DNA of 64,000 nt from Culex pipiens pallens. Its lineage: Eukaryota; Arthropoda; Insecta; Diptera; Culicidae. The notes below the pieces were generated by a model. That model was not told the DNA's origin and made no database searches. It was given only the letters and a program-made list of their open reading frames with translations. Location of the stretch: the NCBI RefSeq assembly GCF_016801865.2, contig NC_068937.1, positions 15,560,595 to 15,624,594 of the forward strand, read 5' to 3'. Shown piece after piece: positions 31,255 through 42,700 of this stretch (position 1 is its first letter; each line of letters starts with the position of its first letter). The translations under genes were made by a program, and so were the position numbers.

Positions 31255-31375
31255 TTAATACGACCAGCCCTTCTGCGTTGTGCTTACCGCAGAGAGGAAG
31301 CTGTAAACGGATCACATTTCAAATAATCTACAGGAAAGGGGGATGCGTGGACTTACCGTACCTAACGCTTTGGTT
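31255..31375 (+). repeat. Dispersed repeat G, copy 1
   Basis: GACCAGCCCTTCTGCGTTGTG...ACGGATCACATTTCA...GGATGCGTGGAC..ACCGTACC..ACGCT matches the reverse complement of 60,190-60,305 over the whole stretch. It is better conserved than its surroundings; its class is unknown. Confidence 0.65.
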
Positions 31376-31933
31376 TATAATTGCATTGGTGTTGTCTAGG
31401 GTGTACAAATAAACAATGTATAATAGTCTATAAAAAAATAATATTGCCTTTCTGGTCAAAATCACAAACAAATACCCTTAGTAAAAGAAAACAGTTGAAA
31501 AAAGAAGAAGAAGAAGTAAAATGGCAATAACTCTACAGCTCGGGGGTCTCACCTGCTGAGGGAAGATCAAGCACCAGGCCAGTGGAGTCAAACGATACAA
31601 ATACATAACAATAACTATAATTCTAGTGAGAGGAGGATGTCGAAGGTCCCAACGACGTACTCGGAGCGACCAACAGTGCTGATTTTACCCTCTTATGTTA
31701 TTAATTTTCTGTCTGCCTTAATGGATTTATTATTATGTGCGCAAAGGATTAACAACAACAGCAGCAGCTTGGAATTCCACAATCAGAAAGAGTGAGAATA
31801 TATATGAAAAAAAATGCTGATTGCAAATTTGAATCAGACATTGTTGCGAGCGCAGATATTTTGAAAATTTAGTTTGATTTAGATTTACTGGAATTTTCCT
31901 CGAATTCGGAAAAGTTATTCAAACTTTATCTTT
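31376..31933. other. Spacer, no gene seen
   Basis: AT-rich with purine tracts (GAAGAAGAAGAAG near 31,504). Nothing recognisable. Confidence 0.4.
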
Positions 31934-32634
31934 AAGGGGTTACATACATGTAAATCGACAAAAATGTAAGAGGTTGGTTTGGGCACACACTTAAACTTTT
32001 TTTAAATCTGTTTTAAGGGCATTAAAATATATTTTTGTAACTATTATCAACATAAATTTGAAGATATTTGGTTGTATCATTGCCGAAATATAGCCATTCC
32101 AAGTTAGCAGTTTCAAAAAACGGGTGCCACGATATCTCCACACTGATTTGACCAAATCGGCTCAAAATTTTGGTGAAGCCTCGTTAAACCGGTCCTGTGT
32201 GCATGACGAAGCCCGATTTTCAAAAAGTTTGTTTGAAAAAAAAGATAAAAAAAATTTCATTTTTTCATATAAAAAATCGCCAGTTTTTTATTTTTGTATT
32301 TTTTTAAAAAGCAAAATTTCAAAATCGGGCTTCGTCATGCACACGGGATATGTCTTGCAAGTCTTCATCTCAAATTTCAGCCAATTTGGTCCATCCCATC
32401 TCGAGATATCGTGGCACCCGTAAATCAACTCGGTGTTCAGAGAAAAACGCTCACAAAGTTTGACAGTTCGCTTTGCGCATGGCAAAATTTTGAACGTAAA
32501 TTGTCTCTTACTCAGTTTAATCATGAAATATCTTCATGAAACTTTCAGGAGTGATGGAAAATCATGTTTTAAGTGGATTTATTAAATTTTCTGAAATATG
32601 AAATTTTGGATTTTCTACATGTATGTAACCCCTT
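31934..32634 (+). mobile_element. Foldback MITE family T, copy 2
   Basis: Same termini as 14,203-14,860 (AAGGGGTTACATACATGTA / TACATGTATGTAACCCCTT) with TA on each side. The body has inverted GGGTGCCACGATATCTCC / GAGATATCGTGGCACCCG and GACGAAGCCCGATTTT / AAAATCGGGCTTCGTC pairs, so the element folds on itself over most of its length. Confidence 0.88.
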
Positions 32635-33741
32635 AAGTCTAACTCTATACCTCGCTGAATTTAAAATTAAAACAAGTCATTCTAGTAGCACTCGTTTCTA
32701 ACAGTTGCACAACAAGGACAGAATCTTAGAACAACGACAGCAACAAAAAAAAAAATCACTCTCGACTTGTGTAGGCTTAATTACACTTTTTTTTCTTTTT
32801 TTTTTACTTCGGAGTTGTTCTTTTCCCGCGGTTCCAGTTCTCACAGTTGGAGCAAACCGCACCATCACGCAATCGTAGTCGATATTTATTAGTAGATCTT
32901 TTTTTTTTCTGTTTCTTTCATTCTCAGTCTATTCCGCTCAATTAAGGCGTAAGAATCATGTTTTTTTTCAACTTGGAATCCGTTTTTGTACGTGAGGTAA
33001 TGTCCTAGACCTACAGAAACCATCATCATCAGTGGCTGGTAATGAATCCTAAGTTTAAAGTTTACAAACTTCTACCGCTAATCAGTTCGTTCACGTGTCT
33101 AAATTTAAAAACATCAAATATACCTAACCTCTTCTTTCCGGTTCGCTATCAGCGCAGCAAAATATGTTTCCTTGACCGATTGTATAGGCATACAAATTGT
33201 TCAAGGCCACCGGACGAATCAGACCGGAAAGATTTGTTGGATGTTCGCAAAATTATCACCAAAAACAAATAAAGCAACAATCAAAAGTTTCTAGTCACTC
33301 TCACAACAGACAGATTAGTTAGTTGTCAAGGAGTTAAACACAAAACTGTGAACAAAAAATATGTAGCAGACAATCGAAACTGATCTTCACACTGAAATCA
33401 ACCCCAATTGAGAGCGATTGACCCCGCAGGTCAAGAACTGTAATTAATTCATCTGCTGCTGCTGGTGATGGTTAGAATTTTGAACATGATATGGCGGGAA
33501 TCGAAAATTGAAAGCAATTATGATTGAAAAAAAAGATGGTAAAATTTCAATTCATTTTTAAGATTTCAGAACTATTATTCTGGATGTGAATTTGAAAAAA
33601 ATCGAAGAGATGTGAAAATTTCTTGAAATATTTTTTTTAAACTAAAAATGTAATGAATAGTTTACAGCTTAGTTTTCATCGATATTATAGAAATTTTGGG
33701 CTCTCTAAGTAATTTTTCTTAATTAAAATTTTGCAGGGCCA
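32635..33741. other. Spacer, no gene seen
   Basis: AT-rich. A 76-codon frame at 33,042-33,272 has no signal peptide, motif or coding-like composition and is not called. Confidence 0.4.
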
Positions 33742-33743
33742 TA

Positions 33744-33986
33744 CAGTCCAAACTCGATTATCCGAAGTTTCGATTAACATCAAATTCAAGTTCAGCGACC
33801 CCTATAAAATATTTTTTTTATGTTTCATCTTCGCCATTTTTGCCGCCATCTTGGATTCAACAATTCTAAATCACTATTAGGGGTCAAGCTCAAAAACCAA
33901 AAATAAGAGAACAAAAGTTTTTTTTTATGATTCGATTATCCAAAGTGAAATTTTGCCAAGGCCTTCGAATAATCGAGTCTGGACTG
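33744..33986. mobile_element. pogo/Tc1-like MITE family P, intact copy
   Basis: A 243-base element with ends CAGTCCAAACTCGATTATCC and GGTCCAGAC-type complement (AATCGAGTCTGGACTG), flanked by TA on both sides (33,742-33,743; 33,987-33,988). The interior reads CGCCATTTTTGCCGCCATCTTGGATT. Degraded relatives occur at 10,655-10,997, 44,634-44,880 and 51,333-53,090. Confidence 0.82.
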
Positions 33987-34409
33987 TATTTGAGAAAATA
34001 TTTAGCAAATCAACAATGTTCAAAACAGAAAGTTGTAGAGAATTTGCAAATATTATTTATTTATTTTTCATATATGGACTTGTAGTGACACTATTTCCAA
34101 TACAAAATCAATATTTTTCTTTCAAAAATAAAAGTTGTAAAAATTAAAAACTTAACAGAAACTGATGAAAATTTTCTGATGTAACATTTTTTTTTTTTTT
34201 GACGCAGAATCTGTCCATTCCCAGATGACATTACAATTTTTTTCAAGAACGTATTTAGTCTTTGTTTTAGAGTGTCAGCAATTTTTTTTCTGTATAGTCT
34301 GTATGAGTTAGAGGTTATCAAAAAAGGACCATCCATAAACCAATTTTGGAAAAAGCAAAAAAAAAAATTATTGGACGTTAAAAAAATTGGAATTGAAATT
34401 GAATGATCG

Positions 34410-34810
34410 TTTTCAGGTAATTAGGCATCCTAAGTGAAATTTTTCAAAAACGCAATTCGACAATTTTTAAGTTGAACTCGATAAACGCTTCAGTTTTGTC
34501 AACGTATGATAGATTTGGTCTCCCTGAACATCCTCCAATCGACAGAATTGAATTTTAGTAAATTCCCTGTCAATAAATAAATAAATCGTGGTTTCTTAAG
34601 ATGATTCCATGCCATTTATACCCAAATTTACAATTTTATTTATTGGCAATTCCCTCACTAAAATTCAATTCTATCGATTGGAGGATGTTCAGGGAGCTCA
34701 AATCTATCATACCTTGACGAAACTGAAGCGTTTACTGACATCAACTTCAAAAATGTTAAATTGTGAAATTTTCAGTTTTTTGCACCCATGCAAAAAAAGT
34801 ATTTTGGAAA
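34410..34810. mobile_element. Foldback element with ~190-bp arms
   Basis: 34,484-34,587 and 34,632-34,735 are strong inverted copies (CTGAACATCCTCCAATCGAC / GATTGGAGGATGTTCAG), around an AT-rich centre. Weaker inverted similarity continues outward to about 34,420 and 34,800 (GTTGAACTCGATAAACGC / GCGTTTACTGACATCAAC). Confidence 0.8.
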
Positions 34811-34817
34811 GGCTTAA

Positions 34818-34841
34818 TAACACGGTGTTAACACCGTGTTA
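34818..34841. repeat. Perfect 24-bp palindrome
   Basis: AACACGGTG / CACCGTGTT arms meet at a central GTTAAC with no loop. It lies just outside the foldback at 34,410-34,810. Confidence 0.85.
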
Positions 34842-36156
34842 ATAAATTACCTTTAATTTCCTCCTGTTGACTTTGTTGAGCAAACTGCTAGTGGCTGAGA
34901 TACCGCCTCCCAAACAGCCATTTCAGATTTATAAAAAAAAATCTGTATTTTGCAGATTTTTCGATCCCAAATACCACAAATATTTTTATGTACAGATTTT
35001 CCTTAAATGATCATATTTAAAAATTTCAACAATTTAGTGATTGAATAATGACACCCCTTTTACACGGAGTTCACACACACTACCAAACGTTTGTTTTGAT
35101 AGTGTACGTGAGCGCCATGTGAAAAGCTTCTAGGATCTTTAAAAAAAATTCTTCGCAGAAAAAATTATGGTAATATTCATCAGGAAATGATGACCGATTT
35201 TGTGTCAAACGAATTAATGAAATCAGTTTTTGATTAATTTTAATTTAATGAATATCAGTTTTTGATTAATTTTCATCAGGTTCACATTTTTACACATTTT
35301 TCAGTAATATTACTCAAAAAAAGAGGTATTATTCAACCAACCAAAATTTCAACCTTCCAAAATAAACTTTTTTTTCTGTGTAGAAATACACATTTATTTT
35401 TAGGAAAATACAGATCTCCCTTAAAACAATTTAGCATTAAAATTGATAAGAATTTTTTTTTCCTTAAGGAGCACTTTTTGACAGTTTGCCTGCTTTGTTT
35501 GTTTGCCTGGATTTGTTTGTACAAACGTCAGCCTGCATACATTTTGCCTTGTTTGCGAGTTTGCCGCAAACAATTTTGCTAGTTTGGCAAACTGTCAAAC
35601 ACGAAAAAGTGCGAGTTTGTTTGTTTGACATAGTCTAATACCTACTTTAGTGTCATCTAATTAGCCCTCTTTTTTTCAACTTGGGATATCTCTGAAAGTA
35701 TTGATTTGATTTTAGATTTTCAATGCTGTAAAAATAAACTTTTATTAAATGTTAAGAATTGGAATTAAAATTTTAGAATCAAAAATAAACTTTTAAAAGA
35801 ACTTTATACTAAAGTTTTGACAGCCAGAATTTAAAATTTCTAAATATTTTTTTATTGAAGAGAGCGAAAAAAATCTCACAAAAAAATGTCCAATTCATTA
35901 ATGCTAAAAAATTAAGCTTTTGTGACATGTTCTACTCTTTTTAATAAAAAATATTTCAAAATTTTAGAATCTTTTTATAAATGCTACAAACTATGATTTT
36001 CGTCAGTTTTGACAGTTTAATTAAATAAGTTTAAACATTTCGAATTATTTTTAATTGAGAAGAGCAGAAAATTTCTACCTCGCGATTCCAACCGACGACT
36101 TTTTTGATAACCTATTCAAGTGCCTATCGTCAGCTCCACCGATGAAGTGGTTTAGA
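34842..36156. other. AT-rich intron-like spacer, no gene seen
   Basis: The 106-codon frame at 35,262-35,582 is low-complexity and lacks motifs. The segment near 36,060-36,300 contains fragments of the abundant CTCGTAGACACATCTTTACGCATACC family also seen at 46.9 kb. Confidence 0.4.
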
Positions 36157-36213
36157 TTGCACACTGATGCGTTCTTGACTGTTGCCTTTAGTCAAGAACG
36201 CATCAGTGTGCAA
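36157..36213. repeat. Perfect 24-bp inverted repeat (hairpin)
   Basis: Arms 36,157-36,180 (TTGCACACTGATGCGTTCTT...) and 36,190-36,213 are exact complements around the 9-base loop GTTGCCTTT. Confidence 0.85.
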
Positions 36214-36517
36214 CTAAAATCAATGAAAAATTAACTTCAGGGTTAAGCCTCGTAGACACATCTTTACGCATACCTATAGTCTCAGAATCGTAAACTGAAC
36301 AAATATATTTGTGTTACTGTTTCGACTCCTTTGATTTTAACAATTTTTAAATTGATTTAACGGTTACATGGCAACTTGTTTCATTCATATAAAAATATAA
36401 ATTTTAATCAAATAAATGCTTCATAATCCGAATTCACATCCCCTTACCTTTTACCCCTTTTTCTCAATGCCACATCCATAATATTTATTCTTCTCTCTTG
36501 TTTCGTTTCGTCTACAG

Positions 36518-36732
36518 GTCTCGTTTTTCCTTCGATTCGCGAAGCAAAACTCGCCGGCGCGAACCCGATCGGAGGAGGCAAGCAGCAGGTGGCCGGCCGC
36601 GCTTGGCCGATGCGCTTTTGCTAGAGGAGCGAGAGCCCAGCCAACCTCAACCGCCACACAATCGTTTAGAAGCAGTTGAAGCGCGTCCGCGATCGGTAGT
36701 CGGTTGAAATCGAATCTCCCCCGTAGTAAAAA
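36518..36732 (+). other. 5' UTR segment of transporter exon 2
   Basis: GC-rich sequence between a good acceptor (TTTCGTCTACAG ending at 36,517) and the ATG at 36,733 (AAAAATGG context). No in-frame ATG lies close by upstream. Confidence 0.55.
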
Positions 36733-39700
36733 ATGGTGTTAAAACAGCGCGGGCCGGTTCTGGAGCTGCACTCGCCAACCGAGGACGTCCTCGTCAGTCC
36801 CGGGAGTGAGAGTTTACCGCCGTTGGAGAATGGCACGGCCGGAGAAGCCTCGGATGTGGCCAAACCGGAAAAGGTTAAAATGAAGAAGGAACTGGGGCTG
36901 CTGGAGGGAGTGGCCATCATTTTGGGGATCATCTTCGGATCGGGAATCTTCATTTCGCCGAAGGGTGTGTTGATGGAAGTGGGTGCCGTTGGAACGTCGC
37001 TTGTGATTTGGGTACTGTGCGGAGTGTTGTCCATGATTGGGGCGTTGTGTTATGCGGAGTTGGGGACGGCGATTCCAAAGTCGGGAGGAGATTATGCGTA
37101 CATCTACGAGGCTTATGGACCGCTGCCGGCGTTTCTGTACCTGTGGGATGCGACGGTGATATTTGTGTGAGTATTTGTTTGAAATCTAGAATAATTTTAC
37201 AAAACAACCTATGTACATAGGACCTTTTGAAAAAGTAAGCGAGAAATGTTCTGTTTCAAGTATTGCTTATTGCGAGATAAAATCACGTTTCTCCTTCGCT
37301 GTGAAAGACAGGAGATTATTGCCGCCTAACTACCGCAGTGTAAAAATCAGCAAGTTGAACTCAAATTCTGCGTTAATTTGGCTGTCAACTTGATTTGTTT
37401 TGATTATTTTCTAAAAAGTCAGCTGAAAACTCAAGGCAACCTTTGACAACAGCCAAAAATTTGTTCTGCGGTTGTCATGCGGCTGTCATGCGACCATTAT
37501 CTTGCGGTGGTATCACCGCGCGTGAAATCTAAATCGGATAAGCATTTTGACAGTTAGAACTATTTTTCTAATTCTCAAGCCTTAGGTAACTTTTTCGCAA
37601 AGCTCTAAGTGTAAATTAGTAGCTGGCCTTCCCAGTTTCCTTTCAACACTACGGGTTTTGCTAAATAATTACCGATTGTCTTGGAATTTGCTAAATAGTA
37701 CCAGCTGTCAAAATGCGTCTGCGCCCTTTTCATATGTCGTTCCAGAAATAAAGAAGCCAAACAGCTAGGCAAATAATACATTTTAAACTAACTAGTAACT
37801 ACTAATAATATAAACCAAAACAGTTTTCTGTGTTTTTAAAAACTAATCCACCTATGTGGTTGATGCCTTCCCCACTCTTTTCCAAAAATGGGTAATAAGA
37901 TGGGTTTGGACAAAAATTTCATTTTTATTTTTTTAGATCCGGAATAACAAAGTACATAAATATCACTTAAGTGGTCAAAACTCGAGACAGGTTTACCAGA
38001 TTTTCAATGTTTTGGACCCGTTGGAAAGGTCTTTCGATTACCTAACCAACGATGGGTCGGATGATGGATCCGGACATTGTTTACATACATTTAAGTGAGA
38101 CCCGGCTTCAAAAAAGTACATAAACATCACTTAAGTGGTCATAACTTAAGATAGGGTTGCCAGAACATCAATATTTTGGACTCGTTTGAAAGGTCTTAAG
38201 ATTACCTGTGAAACGATATATAACATGATGATATTTGGTGCGATTGCCTGCCTTTTATTTTTTAGGTTTTCGAGCTTTAAATAAAAATTTAATTTTTAGA
38301 GCAGGATTATAGCCTTACCTCAGTGAGGAAGGCAAAACGTAAAAGGCTAATATAATTTTATTTTATTTAATAATTTATTAATTCAATGTTTCGATTTTTC
38401 ACCCGTATTTTTTATTAAATGGGATTCATTTCATATGTCTAAAGAAGCCACTAGCATAATCAATAAAGTAATTAGGAAAACCCTAAAAACTCAAATAAAT
38501 TTGCAATTTAAAAAAAAAATACAGAATATCAATTACTGATAAAAAAACAACTTTAAGATCCACGTCATTTACCGATCTGTGGGCCCAAAAAATGATTTTT
38601 TAAGGTCTTGAAAATTATCTATTTGTTTAAAAATGTAATTTTTAATAAACAATATTCAATGTATCCTAAATAGTTAACAACCGACTGTACAAGTTTTTGC
38701 CTTCCTCACTTCAATGAGGAAAGGCTATTAAATCACTTGAAAAATGAACTTTTTTAAATGAATTCTCTTTTTTTTTTCATGGTGTTTTATCTTTTCAGCG
38801 CATTCATACATGCTGTTGATAAGGGAAACACCACTAGATCTTCGAAGCCTATAATCAGTAGTGCTGAAAGGATATTACGGTTCTGTTCAGCAACGGAGGG
38901 GCAACCATGGGTGATCTCTCATGCTCATGCTCATGCTCATGCTCATGAATTTTGTTTTTTTTTTTGCGATATTTGTATTTTACGCCCTAAATTTTTGTGG
39001 AAAATTTTTAGGGAGCGGAGGCCATACTACTTTTTTGTAACTGTAATGAAATCTTTATGCAGGCCAAGGATTGATACCTAAGAGCATGCAATGGCACTGA
39101 CCTTGTTGCGTGCTCTTCGGTTAACGTCCACGTAAGGAACATCCTGGAAGGAGCGTAACTAACTACATCCGTAGTTCTGTTAGATCATCCGAATTACCCT
39201 GATCAGTACAGTATAGCTCTGGTTCCTTGCGAGTGTCCTATTTTCTTACCTCCACGTTGGCTTGGTTTTCATGATGACCTAGCTGGTGGCCTGTGGAAAC
39301 GGATCGTAAACCTTTGACCACCGCGGGTCAGAGTCGAGACGGCTAAAAGAAAAGGGCGCGACAATGTGGGAAAGGGAAGTAATTTGTGATTGTAGACGGT
39401 ATTGTTTTGATTCGCAGTATGTTGAGTCAACTGCTGTGGATGTACCTGAAACATCGCACAAGGGGGTTTCTCTTCTCTTCATTCTCAGCTACCACCTATC
39501 TCCTTTTTTATTTTGCTCTACTGATTCTCAATTCTTCACTGATTCTTCTATTTAATATCCATCATTTGATTTTGATTTTACTAACTTTTGATTCTCTTAT
39601 CTCTCAAAGCTTTTCCACTCTTTTTTACCAATTGATACTGCTGTAACAAACTTTGTTTTGTTTTTCCTTAAAAATATACTTTTCCTTAATGTACTAGTAA

Positions 39701-42700
39701 TATCAAGTCTATTTATCATTCGCCTAATCTTTTTTGATTTTATTGCGAATTTATTTATTTGAATAATTCTTTATCTGTCCTATAAATTATCATTACTATA
39801 ATCTAAGCTTGTTTTGTATCTCTATTTATTAACTATTGTCTAATTTTACATCTAATACATCTAGCTTCTCATTTTTATTCTTCAAAATACGCTCATCATT
39901 CTCTTACTATTGATTCTTGATTTTTATAAAATATATTCTCTTTTACTGTCTATTGTTTTCAATCTTCACCCTTTTTTCAAACAAGTGAGGTTTGAGCCCT
40001 TACTCAATTTATGGAATGGTTAAAGGATTAACACAAATATTACTATTGTACTTTTGGTAAACTTTTATAACATGCTTAGGACCAAAAATTGTAACAAAAC
40101 ACCGCGACAAAAGAAATTGCAACACATAAACACGACTCAACACTAGTAAAGATTTCAGGAGAAAACAATACACAGTAAAATAACAATTAGTTTTTGAATT
40201 CAAACTAAAATAAAACAGTTTTTGCTTTAATGAAAGTTGATAGGCACACTATAAATGGTTAGGCGCTTATACTTACATCAAACCCTACGTAATGTACCAC
40301 CCCCGGCCGAGTTAAAATGCGTAACCGGAAAAGAAGGTGTGCATGCCTGGCACGAACACTCAAAGCGTGTTCTAGCGTGTTGCTCGTACTGACTCAGAGC
40401 AAGGGTAAGATGTAGGTGTAAAGGCAGTGCGTGTTCGTCGGGAACCTGGTGCATAAGATCGGTCAAGGCCCGTTCTTACACTGAAAATTGCGAATTGCGA
40501 ATTGTAATGAAATCTTTATTCAATAAATTTTTTAAGTTTAGTTATGTAATGGTTATTATCATATGACACCAAAATATGTGAAAAAATCAATATTTTGACA
40601 ATTTGGGTCACTTTTGAGTATGGCGTCGAAATTTTCCCGGGTTTTGAATATTCCGGGAAACGGGAATAATATTTTTTAAATCCCGGGAAATTTTATAAAC
40701 AGTCGTAAATTCTTTGTTTTATTATATTTGTTATGTTTTTCAAGCTTAATTCATAGAATCAGCTCAATACTGTTAATGGGTGATAATCTACACTTCCATC
40801 TAAACAACGACAGCCGAGACGACAGCAGTTTTCAGAAAGTTTTAAAAAACATTAAAATTTTGTTTATTGTTCATTTTGTGTTGTCATTTTGTTGTTCATT
40901 TTTGTGCTTTGGATTTAAAATGAACCACAATTTTTAAACTAATATGAATCAAATAAATATGTTTCTTATTAATATATTTCTTTTATTGATTTATTTATAT
41001 TACATGGCTACAAAAACTTAAACAAAATAAACTGTCTGTCTGCCAACTGGAGAAAATCGGGACTACAAAGTGAATACAAACAGGAGATATTAGAGCAATT
41101 TATTTGAAAATCGGTGTACTTATTGTTTTGTTCTGTTCCTGTTTTAACGCGGGAACTCCCGGGACAAAATAAAGGGGTAGGCGTGGCTGTATGGTTACGC
41201 TGTTCGCTTTGTAAGCGGAAGGTTCTGGGTTCGATTCCCATCTGCTCCTATCGAGAAATAATGAAAAGAAGGAATTCTGAACACTTGAATATGAACGACA
41301 AGTTCATTAGCTCGCGGCGGGGTTCGATCCCCCGTCCTTTGGGCAGCAGACAAAAACGCTAACCCCCAGACCATCGCGGCTTAGTTGACCAGAAGGATTA
41401 AGAATGCTATACGAATCCAAGAAACTTGAATTCAACTTTACTGGTTGCATACTCGTTAGGCGATTTTTTTTCCTTTTTGAAATTTCAGAAACAAAAATGA
41501 TTGAACATAAAAAAAAATCAATTGGGTCCTTAAATTAGGCTTAAATTTGTGATACTATTGTTCACAACGGTAAAGCTTATTTTTCTGAGTACAATGACCC
41601 TAAGCGACACCAATGGATTTAAAATGGATTTTTGATTTAATTTTAAAAAATTGACTTCGCGGCCCTTCTTGACAGCTCGTTCCAAGGGGACCATAGTTGA
41701 TCCATTGAAAAAATGCTGTCTTGTAATTATTATTTTTTGCATTAAAATGAAAAAAGGTAATCAGAAATGGGTTTAAATCGTGTTTTTTACCGTTGTACAT
41801 AAAAATTTACATAGAGTTTTAGTACCCTAATAGGGTATGATGTATTGCTGAACAATTCTTTTCAAAAATATTGTTTTTTATTAATTTTGTAGCAAATCTA
41901 ATGATTTTTACAAAATTTTAAAATCTGCGACTCTGCGTACCCAATTTGAATACCTACCTAAAATAACTCTATCTTTTTGCATTATTTTAAATAAGGTTTT
42001 TTTTTGGAAACTCTTTCTGAAAAAAAATCATTTAAAATTTTAAGTTTTTTTGAAAAATAAATTGAATTCCCTCTGATTTTCGGATTTTTTTAATAATCGG
42101 AGCTGTCGTCACCACCAAAACATGTTCGAATTTGAACATTCGTCCTTTTGTGGTGCTGGCCTACTGATTTGCCGGTTTTCTAATCGAATCTGAACTTAAC
42201 TATCTTTTGGAAGCACCTCGGAGAATGCTATTCAATTCGAATTGTTTAACAGCCTGGCCAGGCCTACTGCGTGAAATTAATCGCAGGGATGATTCGTTGA
42301 AATTATGTTTTAGCACGAATGTTACTGGTTTTCACCTAAGAAGGAGTTTTGTTATTATTTTTGATGAATTTTAAAAGATATTAGCGAAAGAAGGTTACGT
42401 CGATTTATAGTTATTTATTAAAGATAAAAAAATGTATAAAGTTATAAAGTTTATGTTGCAAAACATACCTAACTAACCAAAATTCAGCATATTAAGAGAA
42501 AGTCGGTTACGATTAGTGTGCCGCTTTCTATACAAAAACTATTTAAATTTCGTAGATTTTACTGCTTTTTACAAAATGTGTGTGTTCAAAAATATTAAAA
42601 TTATTCTTCTCCATCCTTTTCCCCTTCCCACAGTCCCAGCACCAACGCCATCATGGGTCTCACCTTCGCCAGCTACGTGTTCCAGCCGCTCTTTGCTGCG

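Larger units (their letters stand above)
37167..42633 (+). other. Transporter intron between coding exons 1 and 2
   Basis: A 5.5-kb intron (GTGAGT ... CCCACAG). It holds fragments of the GTGAGGAAGGC family (37,900-38,340 and 38,696-38,770), an ATGCTC hexamer run (38,921-38,947), an unclassified repeat-like region at 38,800-40,470, the tRNA-like pair at 41,172-41,385, repeat D copy 1 and a 16.7-kb-type repeat at 42,250. Confidence 0.7.

Noticed and set aside
41172..41255. Functional tRNA-Thr gene
   Set aside because: The D-arm linker is missing two bases and the T stem has a mismatch; it sits directly against a second tRNA-like head, as expected for SINE-type sequence.
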